From: Njordibacter sp905182035
GTDB taxonomy: Bacteria; Pseudomonadota; Gammaproteobacteria; Pseudomonadales; Balneatricaceae
DNA length: 64,000 bases
Assembly: GCF_047730075.1 (NCBI RefSeq)
Contig: NZ_CP159831.1
Coordinates: forward strand, 310,001-374,000
Direction: 5' to 3'
Made by a program: the position numbers and the translations under genes. The notes beneath the pieces are model-generated. The model saw nothing but the letters and a program-made list of their open reading frames with translations. It ran no database searches and was not told the origin of the DNA. Positions 1 to 9,279 of this stretch are shown piece by piece (the stretch's first letter is position 1; every line of letters starts with the position of its first letter).

Positions 1-1447
1 TGACAACGGTATTTCTATTGATGGTGAAGTAGAAGGTTGGTTTACCGACGATACTCCTAAGCGTTTTGAAGCTTATGGTTGGCAGGTTATTCCTGCCATT
101 GATGGCCACGATGCCGACGCTTTGTTTGCTGCCATTGAAGCTGCCAAAGGTAATATCGATCAACCTACCTTAATTTGTTGTAAAACTATCATTGGTTTTG
201 GTTCACCCAACAAAGAAGGCAAAGAAGATTGTCATGGAGCCCCATTAGGTGCTGACGAAATTACCTTAACCCGCAAAGAGCTTGGGTGGACCTATGGTGC
301 GTTTGATATTCCTGCAGACATCTACGAAGAATGGAATGCCTGCGATGCTGGTGATGATGCCGAGCAGATTTGGAATCAGTCTTTTAATGCCTACCATCAG
401 GCTCACCCAGAATTGGCAACTGAATTGTTACGTCGTGTAGCTGGTGATTTGCCAGCAGATTTTGAAGTTCAGGCCCAAACCTACGTTAAGCAGCTACAAG
501 CTGAAGGTTCCAGCATTGCCAGTCGTAAAGCCTCACAAAATACTATTAATGCTTTTGGCCCTTTATTGCCAGAACTATTAGGTGGTTCAGCAGATCTTGC
601 AGGCTCTAACTTGACTAAATGGTCTGGCACTAAAGCCATCAACAAAGACGATGCTAGTGGTAACTACGTATACTATGGTGTGCGTGAATTCGCCATGTCT
701 GCCATGATGAACGGTATGGCATTACACGGTGGGTTTATTCCTTACGGCGCGACTTTTCTAGTGTTTATGGAATACGCGCGTAATGCCGTGCGGATGGCCG
801 CACTGATGCGCCAGCGTGTGTTGTTTGTTTATACCCATGATTCCATTGGGTTGGGTGAAGATGGCCCAACGCACCAGCCTGTCGAACAAATTGCCAACCT
901 ACGTTTAACCCCTCACTTAGATACATGGCGCCCATGTGACACGGTTGAATCTGCAGTGGCTTGGAAGACGTCTCTACAACGTACAGATGGCCCTTCAGCC
1001 TTGATTTTCTCGCGCCAAAATTTGCCACACCAGCAACGTAATGAAGCCCAGTTGGCCAATGTAGCTCGTGGAGGTTACATTTTACAAGACTGTGACGGCA
1101 CCCCAGAAGCTATCATTATTGCGACGGGTTCCGAAGTGGGTATCGCCCAACAAGCCACAGATGTCCTTACTACTCAAGGCCACAAAGTGCGTTTAGTTTC
1201 TTTGCCATGTACCGAATTGTTTGAGCGCCAAGATGCAACCTATCAGGCACAGGTTTTACCTTCCTCCGTTACCGCCCGCGTTGCCGTTGAAGCAGCCCAT
1301 GCGGATTACTGGTACAAGTATGTGGGTTTAGCTGGCAAAGTGATTGGTATGACAGATTTTGGTGCGTCTGCACCTGCTAATGAATTGTTTGAGATATATG
1401 GTTTCACAGTAGACAAGATTACTGCCACCGTAACTGAACTGTTGTAA
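1..1447 (+). CDS. tkt: Transketolase (5'-truncated by window edge)
   Basis: Transketolase moves two-carbon units between sugar phosphates in the non-oxidative pentose phosphate pathway, using thiamine diphosphate. The reading frame is open from base 2, so the gene starts before the window; about 481 C-terminal residues of a usual ~665 are present. The first visible residues, DNGISIDG, fit the end of the ThDP/metal-binding region. Further on are the pyrimidine-domain motif REFAMSAMMNGMALHGG and the GLGEDGPTHQP segment typical of transketolases, then the C-terminal domain. An in-frame TTG at 122 is not a real start because homology continues upstream. It lies 13 bases before gap and probably shares a transcript with gap-pgk-fba. 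Confidence 0.97.
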   Translation, partial: DNGISIDGEVEGWFTDDTPKRFEAYGWQVIPAIDGHDADALFAAIEAAKGNIDQPTLICCKTIIGFGSPNKEGKEDCHGAPLGADEITLTRKELGWTYGAFDIPADIYEEWNACDAGDDAEQIWNQSFNAYHQAHPELATELLRRVAGDLPADFEVQAQTYVKQLQAEGSSIASRKASQNTINAFGPLLPELLGGSADLAGSNLTKWSGTKAINKDDASGNYVYYGVREFAMSAMMNGMALHGGFIPYGATFLVFMEYARNAVRMAALMRQRVLFVYTHDSIGLGEDGPTHQPVEQIANLRLTPHLDTWRPCDTVESAVAWKTSLQRTDGPSALIFSRQNLPHQQRNEAQLANVARGGYILQDCDGTPEAIIIATGSEVGIAQQATDVLTTQGHKVRLVSLPCTELFERQDATYQAQVLPSSVTARVAVEAAHADYWYKYVGLAGKVIGMTDFGASAPANELFEIYGFTVDKITATVTELL

Positions 1448-1460
1448 CGAGTTCATTATC

Positions 1461-2519
1461 ATGCATAAAACCAAACGCATTGCGATTAATGGTTATGGTC
1501 GCATTGGTCGTGCAGTGCTGCGCGCCATTGTAGAACGCGACCTGCAGCATCAATTGCAAATAGTAGCTATTAATGACTTAGGTATTGCCGAATCCGTGGT
1601 TTATGAAACACGTTATGATTCGGTGCATGGTGCTTTTCCTGCTACGGTAGAAGCCACTGACCGAGGCATGCAGGTTGTTTCGGGCGATGCCGTCAATGAT
1701 ATTGACTTGCTACAAGTTGGCGATGCAACGGCTCTGCCTTGGGGTGATTTAGGCATTGATCTAGTGTTGGAATGTTCTGGTAAGATGAGCGACCGTAAGC
1801 TTTCTGAACAGCACTTAATGTCTGGTGCCAGCAAAGTATTGATTGGTGCCGCAGCTGGCACCGATGTGGATCTTACGGTGGTTTATGGCATTAACCATGA
1901 TCAGATTAAACCGTGGCATCGGATCGTTTCCAATGCCTCTTGCACCACCAATTGTATGGCACCGGTACTCAAACCATTAAATGATTCCATAGGTATTGAA
2001 GATGGCCTAATGACCACCATTCACGCTTATACTAACGGTCAGGTACTCACGGACACAGTGATCGATAAGGCCGATCTACGGCGCGGTCGTTCAGCAACCC
2101 AATCCATGATACCCACCTCTACCCATGCCACTGAAGCCTTGGGCTGGGTATTGCCAGAATTGGCAGATAAAATTACCGGTATCTCCATGCGTGTGCCTAC
2201 TATCAATGTCTCTGTAGTGGATTTAGTATTCCGTCCCAGCCGCGATGTGACAGTGGCTGAAGTAAATCAAATTATAGCGGATGCTGTGGCCAATGATAGC
2301 CATGATGTACTGGGTTACAACCAACAACCCTTGGTGTCTGTCGATTTTAATCACTGCTCAAAATCGGCTACCTTTGACGCCACTCAAACTATGAAAATGG
2401 GCCAACTCATTAAAATTTTAGCTTGGTACGATAACGAATGGGGCTACGCCAATAGAATGATTGACGTAGCCTTGGCAATGTTAAAGACAGACATATTAAC
2501 TCCTCAGGAAAACCCATGA
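1461..2519 (+). CDS. gap: Type I glyceraldehyde-3-phosphate dehydrogenase family (GapA/Epd-like)
   Basis: NAD-dependent phosphorylating dehydrogenase of the GAPDH superfamily, 352 residues. The Rossmann motif INGYGRIGR lies at residues 9-17, the catalytic SNASCTTNC has Cys161, and the partner His188 is in TTIHAYTNGQ. Genes at this position between tkt and pgk are often epd (erythrose-4-phosphate dehydrogenase). Here the segment after the catalytic His reads AYTNGQ, closer to GAPDH (SYTNDQ) than to Epd (SAMNDQ), while the C-terminal LVSVDFNH resembles both. I call it GAPDH family and leave the sugar substrate open. The stop codon overlaps the pgk start by 4 bases (ATGA), which implies translational coupling. 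Confidence 0.9.
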   Translation: MHKTKRIAINGYGRIGRAVLRAIVERDLQHQLQIVAINDLGIAESVVYETRYDSVHGAFPATVEATDRGMQVVSGDAVNDIDLLQVGDATALPWGDLGIDLVLECSGKMSDRKLSEQHLMSGASKVLIGAAAGTDVDLTVVYGINHDQIKPWHRIVSNASCTTNCMAPVLKPLNDSIGIEDGLMTTIHAYTNGQVLTDTVIDKADLRRGRSATQSMIPTSTHATEALGWVLPELADKITGISMRVPTINVSVVDLVFRPSRDVTVAEVNQIIADAVANDSHDVLGYNQQPLVSVDFNHCSKSATFDATQTMKMGQLIKILAWYDNEWGYANRMIDVALAMLKTDILTPQENP

Positions 2520-3676
2520 CCATCATTAAAATGACCGATTTAGATTTGCGTGGCCTACGGGTGTTGATCCGTGAAGACCTTAATGTGCCTATTAAAGATG
2601 GCGTGGTGAGTAGTGACGCACGTTTAAGAGCCGCTCTGCCTAGCATTAAAATGGCCTTGCACTTAGGCGCAAAACTGATGGTGACGTCTCACCTAGGGCG
2701 CCCTAAAGAGGGTGTTTATGATGAGCAGTTTTCTTTAGCGCCAGTGGCAAACTACCTAGCGGCAAAATTACAATGTAATGTACGGTTGCAAAAAGAGTGG
2801 TTAAGTGGGGTGGACATTGCTGACGGTGAATTGGTGATTTTGGAAAACTGTCGTTTTAACACTGGTGAAAAAGCCAATGATGATGCCTTGGCAAAAAAAA
2901 TGGCAGCTTTGTGTGACGTATATGTAAACGATGCTTTTGGCACTGCCCACCGTGCACAGGCTAGTACCCATGGCATTGCCAAATTTGTAAAAACAGCCTG
3001 TGCTGGTCCTTTGTTAGTAGCGGAACTAGATGCCTTAGGCAAAGCCTTGGATAACCCTAAACGACCATTGGTGGCCATCGTTGGCGGCTCTAAAGTGTCT
3101 ACTAAGCTCACTGTGTTGGAGACCTTATCTGATAAAGTAGATCAGCTGATCGTCGGTGGTGGTATAGCCAATACGTTCTTGGCAGCAGCTGGGTTTCCCG
3201 TGGGTAAGTCTCTATACGAGGCTAATTTAGTAGCTAACGCAAAAGCACTGATGGAAAAAACCTCCATCCCCTTACCTACAGATGTAGTGACCGCAAAAGA
3301 GTTTAGCGAAACTGCTGTGGCAACTACTCAAAGTGCGGCAGATGTTATGGCAGACGATATGATTATGGATGTGGGCCCAGAAACCGCTCACCACCTTGCC
3401 AGTATCCTTAAAGATGCAGGTACGATTATTTGGAACGGGCCGTTGGGGGTGTTTGAGTTTGATCAGTTTGGTGGGGGTACCGAAATTTTGTCTCACGCCA
3501 TTGCCGCATCTTCTGCGTTTTCTATCGCCGGTGGTGGTGATACACTGGCTGCCGTAGACAAATACGAGATTGCTGATCAAGTGTCTTATATTTCCACAGG
3601 TGGCGGCGCATTCCTTGAATTTGTAGAAGGCAAAGAATTGCCTGCAGTGGCCATTTTAGAACAACGTGGTCTGTAA
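2516..3676 (+). CDS. pgk: Phosphoglycerate kinase
   Basis: Transfers phosphate from 1,3-bisphosphoglycerate to ADP in glycolysis, or the reverse in gluconeogenesis; cytosolic. At 386 residues it has the normal bacterial length. Visible family motifs are RVLIREDLNVPIKDG near the N-terminus (usual form RxDxNVP), TSHLGRP for 3-phosphoglycerate binding, the hinge segment VAIVGGSKVSTK, and the nucleotide-binding GGGDT near the C-terminus. It starts inside the gap stop codon and is followed 44 bases later by fba, forming a gap-pgk-fba operon. Nothing is missing from the active site as far as can be seen. Confidence 0.97.
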   Translation: MTIIKMTDLDLRGLRVLIREDLNVPIKDGVVSSDARLRAALPSIKMALHLGAKLMVTSHLGRPKEGVYDEQFSLAPVANYLAAKLQCNVRLQKEWLSGVDIADGELVILENCRFNTGEKANDDALAKKMAALCDVYVNDAFGTAHRAQASTHGIAKFVKTACAGPLLVAELDALGKALDNPKRPLVAIVGGSKVSTKLTVLETLSDKVDQLIVGGGIANTFLAAAGFPVGKSLYEANLVANAKALMEKTSIPLPTDVVTAKEFSETAVATTQSAADVMADDMIMDVGPETAHHLASILKDAGTIIWNGPLGVFEFDQFGGGTEILSHAIAASSAFSIAGGGDTLAAVDKYEIADQVSYISTGGGAFLEFVEGKELPAVAILEQRGL

Positions 3677-3720
3677 TTAGAAGTTAACTTACCCTATCTT
3701 AGATAGAATGGAGAACACCC

Positions 3721-4761
3721 ATGGCTTTAGTCAGCATGCGTCAACTGTTGGATCACGCCGCAGAACACAGTTACGGTATTCCAGCTTACAATGTGAATAA
3801 CCTTGAGCAAATGCGTGCCATTATGCAGGCGGCCGATGCAACTGATAGCCCTGTTATTGTGCAAGCTTCTGCTGGAGCCCGTAAGTATGCTGGCTCAAAC
3901 TTTTTAAAACATATGATTTTAGCAGCCATTGAAGAATTTCCTCATATTCCTGTGTGTATGCATTTAGACCATGGTAATTCTGCCACTACTTGTCAGCGGG
4001 CCATTGCTATGGGTTTCTCTTCAGTAATGATGGATGGCTCTTTAGGGGAAGATTCCAAAACACCAACCAATTATGACTATAATGTAGAAGTTACCAAGCG
4101 TGCGGTAGAAATGGCCCATGCATGTGGTGTTTCTGTAGAAGGTGAGCTGGGTTGTTTAGGTTCTTTAGAAACAGGCGAGGCAGGTGAAGAAGATGGTGTT
4201 GGTGCAGCGGGTAAATTAACTTTAGAACAAATGTTAACAGACCCAGATGAAGCCGAAGATTTTGTAGCCAAAACCAAAGTAGATGCCTTGGCTATTGCAT
4301 GTGGTACCAGCCACGGTGCCTACAAGTTTACACGCCCCCCAACAGGCGATATTTTAGCCATAGACCGTATTCGTGAAATTCATAGTAAGATTCCAAACAC
4401 CCATCTGGTGATGCATGGCTCTTCTTCTGTGCCTCAGGATTGGTTAGCTGTTATTAATGAATTCGGTGGCGCTATTCCAGAGACTTATGGTGTTCCTGTA
4501 GAGCAGATCGTAGAAGGTATTAAGCACGGTGTGCGTAAAGTGAACATCGATACGGATTTACGTTTGGCCTCTACCGGCGCAGTACGTCGTTTCTTGGCCG
4601 AAAATCCAAGCGAGTTTGACCCACGAAAATTTCTTACGGTTACAATGAATGCGATGCAGACCTTGTGCCAGTCTCGTTATGAGTCCTTTGGTGCGGCGGG
4701 TAATGCCAGTAAAATTCGCCCTGTTGGCCTAGAAGCTATGGCAGATATGTATGGACTTTAG
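3721..4761 (+). CDS. fba: Class II fructose-bisphosphate aldolase
   Basis: Zinc-dependent aldolase that cleaves or forms fructose 1,6-bisphosphate. It has 346 residues. CMHLDHG carries the metal and catalytic residues, followed by GFSSVMMDGS, then VEGELG, CGTSHGAYKF and VMHGSSSVP with the other zinc histidines and phosphate-binding serines. The sequence is of the class IIB (Calvin-cycle/GapA-operon) type rather than the E. coli FbaA type. A purine-rich site GGAG (3711-3714) sits 6 bases before the ATG. It is the last gene of the tkt-gap-pgk-fba run and is convergent with panC, only 24 bases apart; no clear terminator hairpin is visible between them. Confidence 0.96.
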   Translation: MALVSMRQLLDHAAEHSYGIPAYNVNNLEQMRAIMQAADATDSPVIVQASAGARKYAGSNFLKHMILAAIEEFPHIPVCMHLDHGNSATTCQRAIAMGFSSVMMDGSLGEDSKTPTNYDYNVEVTKRAVEMAHACGVSVEGELGCLGSLETGEAGEEDGVGAAGKLTLEQMLTDPDEAEDFVAKTKVDALAIACGTSHGAYKFTRPPTGDILAIDRIREIHSKIPNTHLVMHGSSSVPQDWLAVINEFGGAIPETYGVPVEQIVEGIKHGVRKVNIDTDLRLASTGAVRRFLAENPSEFDPRKFLTVTMNAMQTLCQSRYESFGAAGNASKIRPVGLEAMADMYGL

Positions 4762-4785
4762 CTATTTAAACCTCAGGCAAAATCT

Positions 4786-5640
4786 TTATAACAGCAAGGT
4801 AAAACGAATGTTATCGATGAGCCTTGCTTTGCCTAAATAAACGGCGGCTATAATCACCAGTTCATTGTCATCAATGTTTGCAGGTTGCAAGTCGCTTTGG
4901 CGACAAATTTTGAAGTAGTCACGCTTGAAGCCAGCAGATTCTAGCTGGCATTGTGCCTGCTCTTCTAATTTTAATAGTTCAGTTTCACCCGATTCAAGGG
5001 CCACTCGGCAGGCTATTAAGCAACCATATAGTTGTGCTGCTTGCCTTAATTCCTTCTCACTTAGGTAACCATTTCGTGAGCTTAACGCTAGACCACTTTC
5101 TGCACGCGCAATAGGCGCGCCGATGATTTTTACCGGTAGGCAAAGGTCATTGGTCAGTTGTTTAATCACCAAGAACTGTTGGTAATCCTTGAGTCCAAAA
5201 ATAGCCAAATCAGGCTGAACAATCCCAAATAATTTACTCACTACCGTAGCTACACCAGTGAAGTGCCCTGGTCGGCTAGCGCCACATAAAAGCTGATCCA
5301 GGTGAGGCACTTTCACCACAGTCGAACTAACGTTAGTAGTGGGGTACATTTCATCTACAGTGGGCGCGAATAACACATGGCAGCCGCGGCTCATTAGTTT
5401 TTCTTGGTCCCCCATAAACGTGCGTGGGTAACCGTTAAAATCTTCCCCAGGACCAAACTGCAGTGGGTTGACAAAAATGCTCGCAACAACTAAATCGGCT
5501 TCTTCTAAAGCTCGGTCAATGAGCTGTAAATGGCCTTCATGGAGATTGCCCATAGTAGGTACAAAAGCGATGATCTTATGATCTAGTTTGGCTTGCCAAA
5601 GGTGGTTGCGAAGCTGGTTGATGCTGTCGATGGTATACAT
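4786..5640 (-). CDS. panC: Pantothenate synthetase (pantoate-beta-alanine ligase)
   Basis: ATP-dependent condensation of pantoate with beta-alanine to give pantothenate, the coenzyme A precursor. It has 284 residues, the usual length. The nucleotidyltransferase motif FVPTMGNLHEGH near residue 27 contains the ATP-binding HxGH; FGLKDYQQ and ALSSRNGYL are the later conserved segments. It lies downstream of panB on the same strand with an 18-base gap, so both are co-transcribed. No panD is seen in the window, so the beta-alanine supply gene must lie elsewhere. Confidence 0.97.
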   Translation of the reverse strand: MYTIDSINQLRNHLWQAKLDHKIIAFVPTMGNLHEGHLQLIDRALEEADLVVASIFVNPLQFGPGEDFNGYPRTFMGDQEKLMSRGCHVLFAPTVDEMYPTTNVSSTVVKVPHLDQLLCGASRPGHFTGVATVVSKLFGIVQPDLAIFGLKDYQQFLVIKQLTNDLCLPVKIIGAPIARAESGLALSSRNGYLSEKELRQAAQLYGCLIACRVALESGETELLKLEEQAQCQLESAGFKRDYFKICRQSDLQPANIDDNELVIIAAVYLGKARLIDNIRFTLLL

Positions 5641-5658
5641 AGTTTTGGTGTCGCAGGT

Positions 5659-6453
5659 TTAGCTAAAGCAATGTTCTGGCGCAGGAAAAAGGCCGGATTT
5701 TACTTCTGAAACGTAGGCTTCTAATGCTTTTAGGACGTCACCTTCTTGTTGTAAGAAGTTTTTCACAAAACGAGCAGGCTTGTTGGGTGTAATGCCTAAC
5801 ATGTCATAAATGACAAGGACTTGTGCATCGGTGTCTGGCCCTGCTCCAATGCCTATAACAGGCACAGAAACAGCTTGAGTAATGGCCTTTCCTAAGCTGC
5901 TTGGTACACATTCTAATAAAATCATACTGGCCCCCGCAGCTTCTAATTTTACGGCTTCATTCAGTAGGCTAGCAGCATGCTCCGGGGTTTTTCCTTGCAC
6001 TCGATAGCCACCAAGTTTATTTACAGCTTGAGGCGTGAGTCCTAGGTGGGCACATACGGGGATACCTTGTTCAAAGAGTTTATGGATAGTGTCTTTGAGC
6101 CAAAGCCCACCCTCTAATTTAACGATTTGGGCCCCTGCCTGCATTAAGTCTGTAGCGTTGGTCATGGCTTGTTCGATGGTACGGTAACTCATAAATGGCA
6201 TGTCGGTCATTATCAGGGCTTCGCTATTACCCGCCTCTACACAACGAGTGTGATACACCATTTGCTCCATGGTCACAGGGAGCGTGGAGTCGTGGCCTTG
6301 TAATACCATGCCTAACGAGTCACCTACCAAGATGATATCGACTCCGGCTTGATTCGCTCGCTGGGTAAAGCTGGCATCGTAGCTGGTAATGCAAGTTGCT
6401 TTTTCACCGGCTTTTTTCAGGCAAGTTAGGCTGTGCAACGTGGTTTTGGACAT
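5659..6453 (-). CDS. panB: 3-methyl-2-oxobutanoate hydroxymethyltransferase
   Basis: First committed step of pantothenate synthesis: adds a hydroxymethyl group from methylene-tetrahydrofolate to ketoisovalerate. It has 264 residues. The Mg-binding and substrate motifs are visible as VGDSLGMVLQGHDSTLPVT, and the catalytic glutamate lies in ILLECVPSSLG. Upstream of its ATG on the minus strand is GGAGGTAATGCCCC, a strong ribosome-binding site at about 6466-6471. It is the upstream partner of panC and follows folK by 43 bases; the folate-dependent chemistry fits with the folK neighbour. Confidence 0.97.
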   Translation of the reverse strand: MSKTTLHSLTCLKKAGEKATCITSYDASFTQRANQAGVDIILVGDSLGMVLQGHDSTLPVTMEQMVYHTRCVEAGNSEALIMTDMPFMSYRTIEQAMTNATDLMQAGAQIVKLEGGLWLKDTIHKLFEQGIPVCAHLGLTPQAVNKLGGYRVQGKTPEHAASLLNEAVKLEAAGASMILLECVPSSLGKAITQAVSVPVIGIGAGPDTDAQVLVIYDMLGITPNKPARFVKNFLQQEGDVLKALEAYVSEVKSGLFPAPEHCFS

Positions 6454-6496
6454 GGGGCATTACCTCCGAATAGTTGAGTAAGGCACGGGTAGTGAG

Positions 6497-6979
6497 TTAG
6501 GTGTCAATGCAGATCAAACCATCTATTGGGCATTGCTGCAAGAGTTCTTGTAACTGAGTGCCGCTAGGTAGGACCAACTCTGGACATAGCTCGAGTAACG
6601 GGCCAACAACAAAATCACGCCTACTTAATTGAGCGTGAGGCACAGTTAAACGTGGGTGTTGAATACTTTGTTCACCGAATAACAATAGGTCTAAGTCAAG
6701 GGTGCGGGGTCCCCAGTGGCGTTCACGTACACGTTGATGCTGTTGCTCTATGGTTTGCAACTCGTCCAGCAGGGACAGAGGCTCAAGCTCAGTTATAATC
6801 AAGGCCACAGCATTGACAAAATTATCTTGGTCTTGAGGGCCAACGGGTTTACTCAAGTATAGTTTAGACGCTAACAGTAATTGGCTTTGTGGCAGTTGCT
6901 TTAGGTCCTCTAAAGCCTGTTTAACGTGGCCTATGGGATTGTCCAGATTACTGCCTAAACCAATGTATGCGTTAACCAT
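6497..6979 (-). CDS. folK: 6-hydroxymethyl-7,8-dihydropterin pyrophosphokinase
   Basis: Transfers pyrophosphate from ATP to hydroxymethyl-dihydropterin in folate synthesis. It has 160 residues from the ATG at 6979 (MVNAYIGLGSNL); an upstream in-frame ATG at 7009 would add ten residues lacking family similarity, so the shorter start is chosen. The signature RHWGPRTLDLDLLLFG is present with the metal-binding aspartates, and GLGSNL is the N-terminal motif. The start lies inside the 3' end of pcnB (8-base overlap), indicating coupled translation in the dksA-gluQ-pcnB-folK-panBC operon. Confidence 0.96.
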   Translation of the reverse strand: MVNAYIGLGSNLDNPIGHVKQALEDLKQLPQSQLLLASKLYLSKPVGPQDQDNFVNAVALIITELEPLSLLDELQTIEQQHQRVRERHWGPRTLDLDLLLFGEQSIQHPRLTVPHAQLSRRDFVVGPLLELCPELVLPSGTQLQELLQQCPIDGLICIDT

Positions 6980-8327
6980 CTGCGCTCTCGTTTGGTTTTT
7001 TTGGTGCACGTTTTTTTGGTGCAGCTTTGCCTAGTTCTTTAGTCATTTGTTCGCGTCTCTCACCGCTGGCAAACTGGTACTCCGTCCACCATTCACCTAG
7101 GTTCTCTAGATCTTCACCACTAGCTTCGCGCAATAATATAAAATCATAAGCAGCCCTAAAACGCTTATTATCTACCAGTTCTGCTGCTCGATTGCCGTGG
7201 CGTCGTGGCAGTCTTAGCTGCATATCCCAAATTTCCTTCATGGGGGTGCTAAACCGTCGTGGAATGGAGGTGCGTTTAACCTGTTGTAAAATTACATCTT
7301 GCGCTGCTTGGTGCATTGCAGGAATCGGTGGCATGTTGCGAATTTGAGCCAGCCTTTGCTGGAGAGGGTGCCATAACAATGCGGCCAACAAATAGGCTGG
7401 CGTTACACTCTTTCCTTGAGCGATACGTTCGTCTGAATTGCGCAGGGCTAAAACAACAAAATCTTCAACTTGGAAGTCTTCCGTTTCGTCGTTCTCAATG
7501 GCAGCGTCAGTGGCAGGAAATAAGAACTTAAATAAATCATAATCGCGCAACAGATAATAGGTCTGTTCGCCATTGCCAGATAACAACAACTTTAATATTT
7601 CTTCAAACATACGGGCTGCTGGAATAGGTTCCAACAAGTGGCCTAAGGTATGAATTGGCTCCGCTGTGTCTGGATCGATTTCAAAGTCCAATTTAGCAGC
7701 AAAACGAATGGCTCTAAGCATACGCACGGGGTCTTCTCTGTACCGAGCTTGAGGTTCACCAATCATGCGGATACTACGTTTTTCTATGTCTTCAATGCCG
7801 CCAGCAAAGTCATGGATGGTGAAGCCATTAATGTTGTAATACATGGCGTTGATAGTGAAATCTCGACGCATGGCGTCGTCATCTACGGTGCCATAAACAT
7901 TGTCACGCAATAACATACCATTTTCGGCTTGCTTGGCTTGGTTGCTATTTTCGCTGGTGTGATGGCTGGCTCTAAAGGTAGCCACTTCAATGATTTCACG
8001 GCCAAAGCGCACATGCACTAGGCGAAAGCGACGGCCAATAAGAATGGAGTTCCTAAACAGCTTATGCACTTGTTCCGGGTGTGCATCAGTAGCAATATCG
8101 AAATCTTTTGGTTGCTTGCCCAAGAGAATGTCGCGCACACCTCCGCCTACCAGAAACCCTTGGTAGCCCGCATCCTTTAGTCGATAAAGCACCTTTAGGG
8201 CATTGTCACTAATGTCGCGGCGAGAGATATCATGGTGATCGCGGGTGATGACGTTGGGACCGGTTGGCGCTGCTGCTGCTGGCTGGTCACCTTTGACCAT
8301 GTTAACCAGCTTAGAAATAAAACCCAT
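6972..8327 (-). CDS. pcnB: Poly(A) polymerase I
   Basis: Adds 3' poly(A) tails to RNA, which promotes decay; a class II nucleotidyltransferase of the tRNA nucleotidyltransferase superfamily. The catalytic module is visible as LVGGGVRDILLG followed by KDFDIATDA, whose two aspartates bind metal, then RRDFTINAMYYN and the RYREDPVRMLRAIRFAAK signature. The C-terminus is basic (KKRAPKKP), as usual for PcnB. I chose the ATG at 8327 (MGFISKLV, 451 residues); a TTG at 8360 would add eleven residues, and neither start has a convincing ribosome-binding site. It overlaps folK. Confidence 0.94.
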   Translation of the reverse strand: MGFISKLVNMVKGDQPAAAAPTGPNVITRDHHDISRRDISDNALKVLYRLKDAGYQGFLVGGGVRDILLGKQPKDFDIATDAHPEQVHKLFRNSILIGRRFRLVHVRFGREIIEVATFRASHHTSENSNQAKQAENGMLLRDNVYGTVDDDAMRRDFTINAMYYNINGFTIHDFAGGIEDIEKRSIRMIGEPQARYREDPVRMLRAIRFAAKLDFEIDPDTAEPIHTLGHLLEPIPAARMFEEILKLLLSGNGEQTYYLLRDYDLFKFLFPATDAAIENDETEDFQVEDFVVLALRNSDERIAQGKSVTPAYLLAALLWHPLQQRLAQIRNMPPIPAMHQAAQDVILQQVKRTSIPRRFSTPMKEIWDMQLRLPRRHGNRAAELVDNKRFRAAYDFILLREASGEDLENLGEWWTEYQFASGERREQMTKELGKAAPKKRAPKKPNESADG

Positions 8328-8399
8328 AGAAGTCGTCGACTCAGTTCGGTGGAAAATCAAAAAACAAATGTAGCGCGCATTCTACCATTGCCTTGCTAG

Positions 8400-9272
8400 C
8401 TAGACAAAGGCAATAGGGTCCTGCATACGCTTGGGCACGTTGTTGATATCCCATTGCGTCACTGCCCAAGCTAATTGTTCTTCAACAGGGGCTTGGCGAA
8501 AGTTGCATGGAGCGGCTTGGCCTAAGCGTTCTAGGGCCTCAGACAATAAAGCGGGTGCCTGGGTTATATCTAATGGCCTCGCTAAATGTTGTTTGCTGAG
8601 CTTTTGTCCTTGGTTGTTGGTAACGATAGGAAGGTGTCCATAAATGGGTTGTTTGTAGCTTAGGCAGGTTTGTAACCAAACTTGCCGAGGTGTTTGATGG
8701 TAAAGGTCACTGCCACGAATAATATGACTTATGTTTTGCTCAGCATCATCTACAACTACAGCCAGCTGATAGGAAAACAGTTGGTCTTTTCGTTGCACCA
8801 CAAAATTGCCCACTTCATGGGCTAGATTTTGGCTTTGGGGGCCAATGATAACATCGTCTACGGTAATTATTTGGTGGGGTAGTGCAATACGTATTGCTAC
8901 ATCTTTTTGGGATGGCGGGTGGGTTAAACAGTGACAGGTGTAAAGAGGGTTAGTGCGAAATTGCGCGCGGCTGCAGCTGCAGGTATAAATTTGGCCATCC
9001 TGTCGAAGTAGTTCTAGGGCTTCACAGTAGGCTTGTTGGCGTTGGCTCTGAAGCATAGGTTCGCCATCCCAATGTAAGCCAAAGGTGTCTAGGCCGGAGA
9101 GAATGGCATCAATGGAACCAGGGACAGTGCGGGGTGGGTCTAAATCTTCTATGCGGACTAGCCAGCGACCTTTGTTAGCACGGGCATCTAAGTAACTTGC
9201 AACGGCAGCGACTAAAGAACCAAAATGTAAAGGGCCGCTCGGTGTTGGAGCAAAGCGGCCTACATAGCTCAT
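8400..9272 (-). CDS. gluQ: Glutamyl-Q tRNA(Asp) synthetase
   Basis: Truncated paralogue of glutamyl-tRNA synthetase that attaches glutamate to queuosine in tRNA-Asp. It has 290 residues and lacks the anticodon-binding domain. The class I HIGH-like motif appears as PSGPLHFGSLVAA and the KMSKS-like motif as GQKLSKQ. The segment with CSCSRAQ and CHC supplies the Cys residues of the usual zinc site. It lies directly downstream of dksA (7-base gap), the usual arrangement in gammaproteobacteria, and ends 72 bases before the chosen pcnB start. Confidence 0.96.
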   Translation of the reverse strand: MSYVGRFAPTPSGPLHFGSLVAAVASYLDARANKGRWLVRIEDLDPPRTVPGSIDAILSGLDTFGLHWDGEPMLQSQRQQAYCEALELLRQDGQIYTCSCSRAQFRTNPLYTCHCLTHPPSQKDVAIRIALPHQIITVDDVIIGPQSQNLAHEVGNFVVQRKDQLFSYQLAVVVDDAEQNISHIIRGSDLYHQTPRQVWLQTCLSYKQPIYGHLPIVTNNQGQKLSKQHLARPLDITQAPALLSEALERLGQAAPCNFRQAPVEEQLAWAVTQWDINNVPKRMQDPIAFV

Positions 9273-9279
9273 GCTAAGC

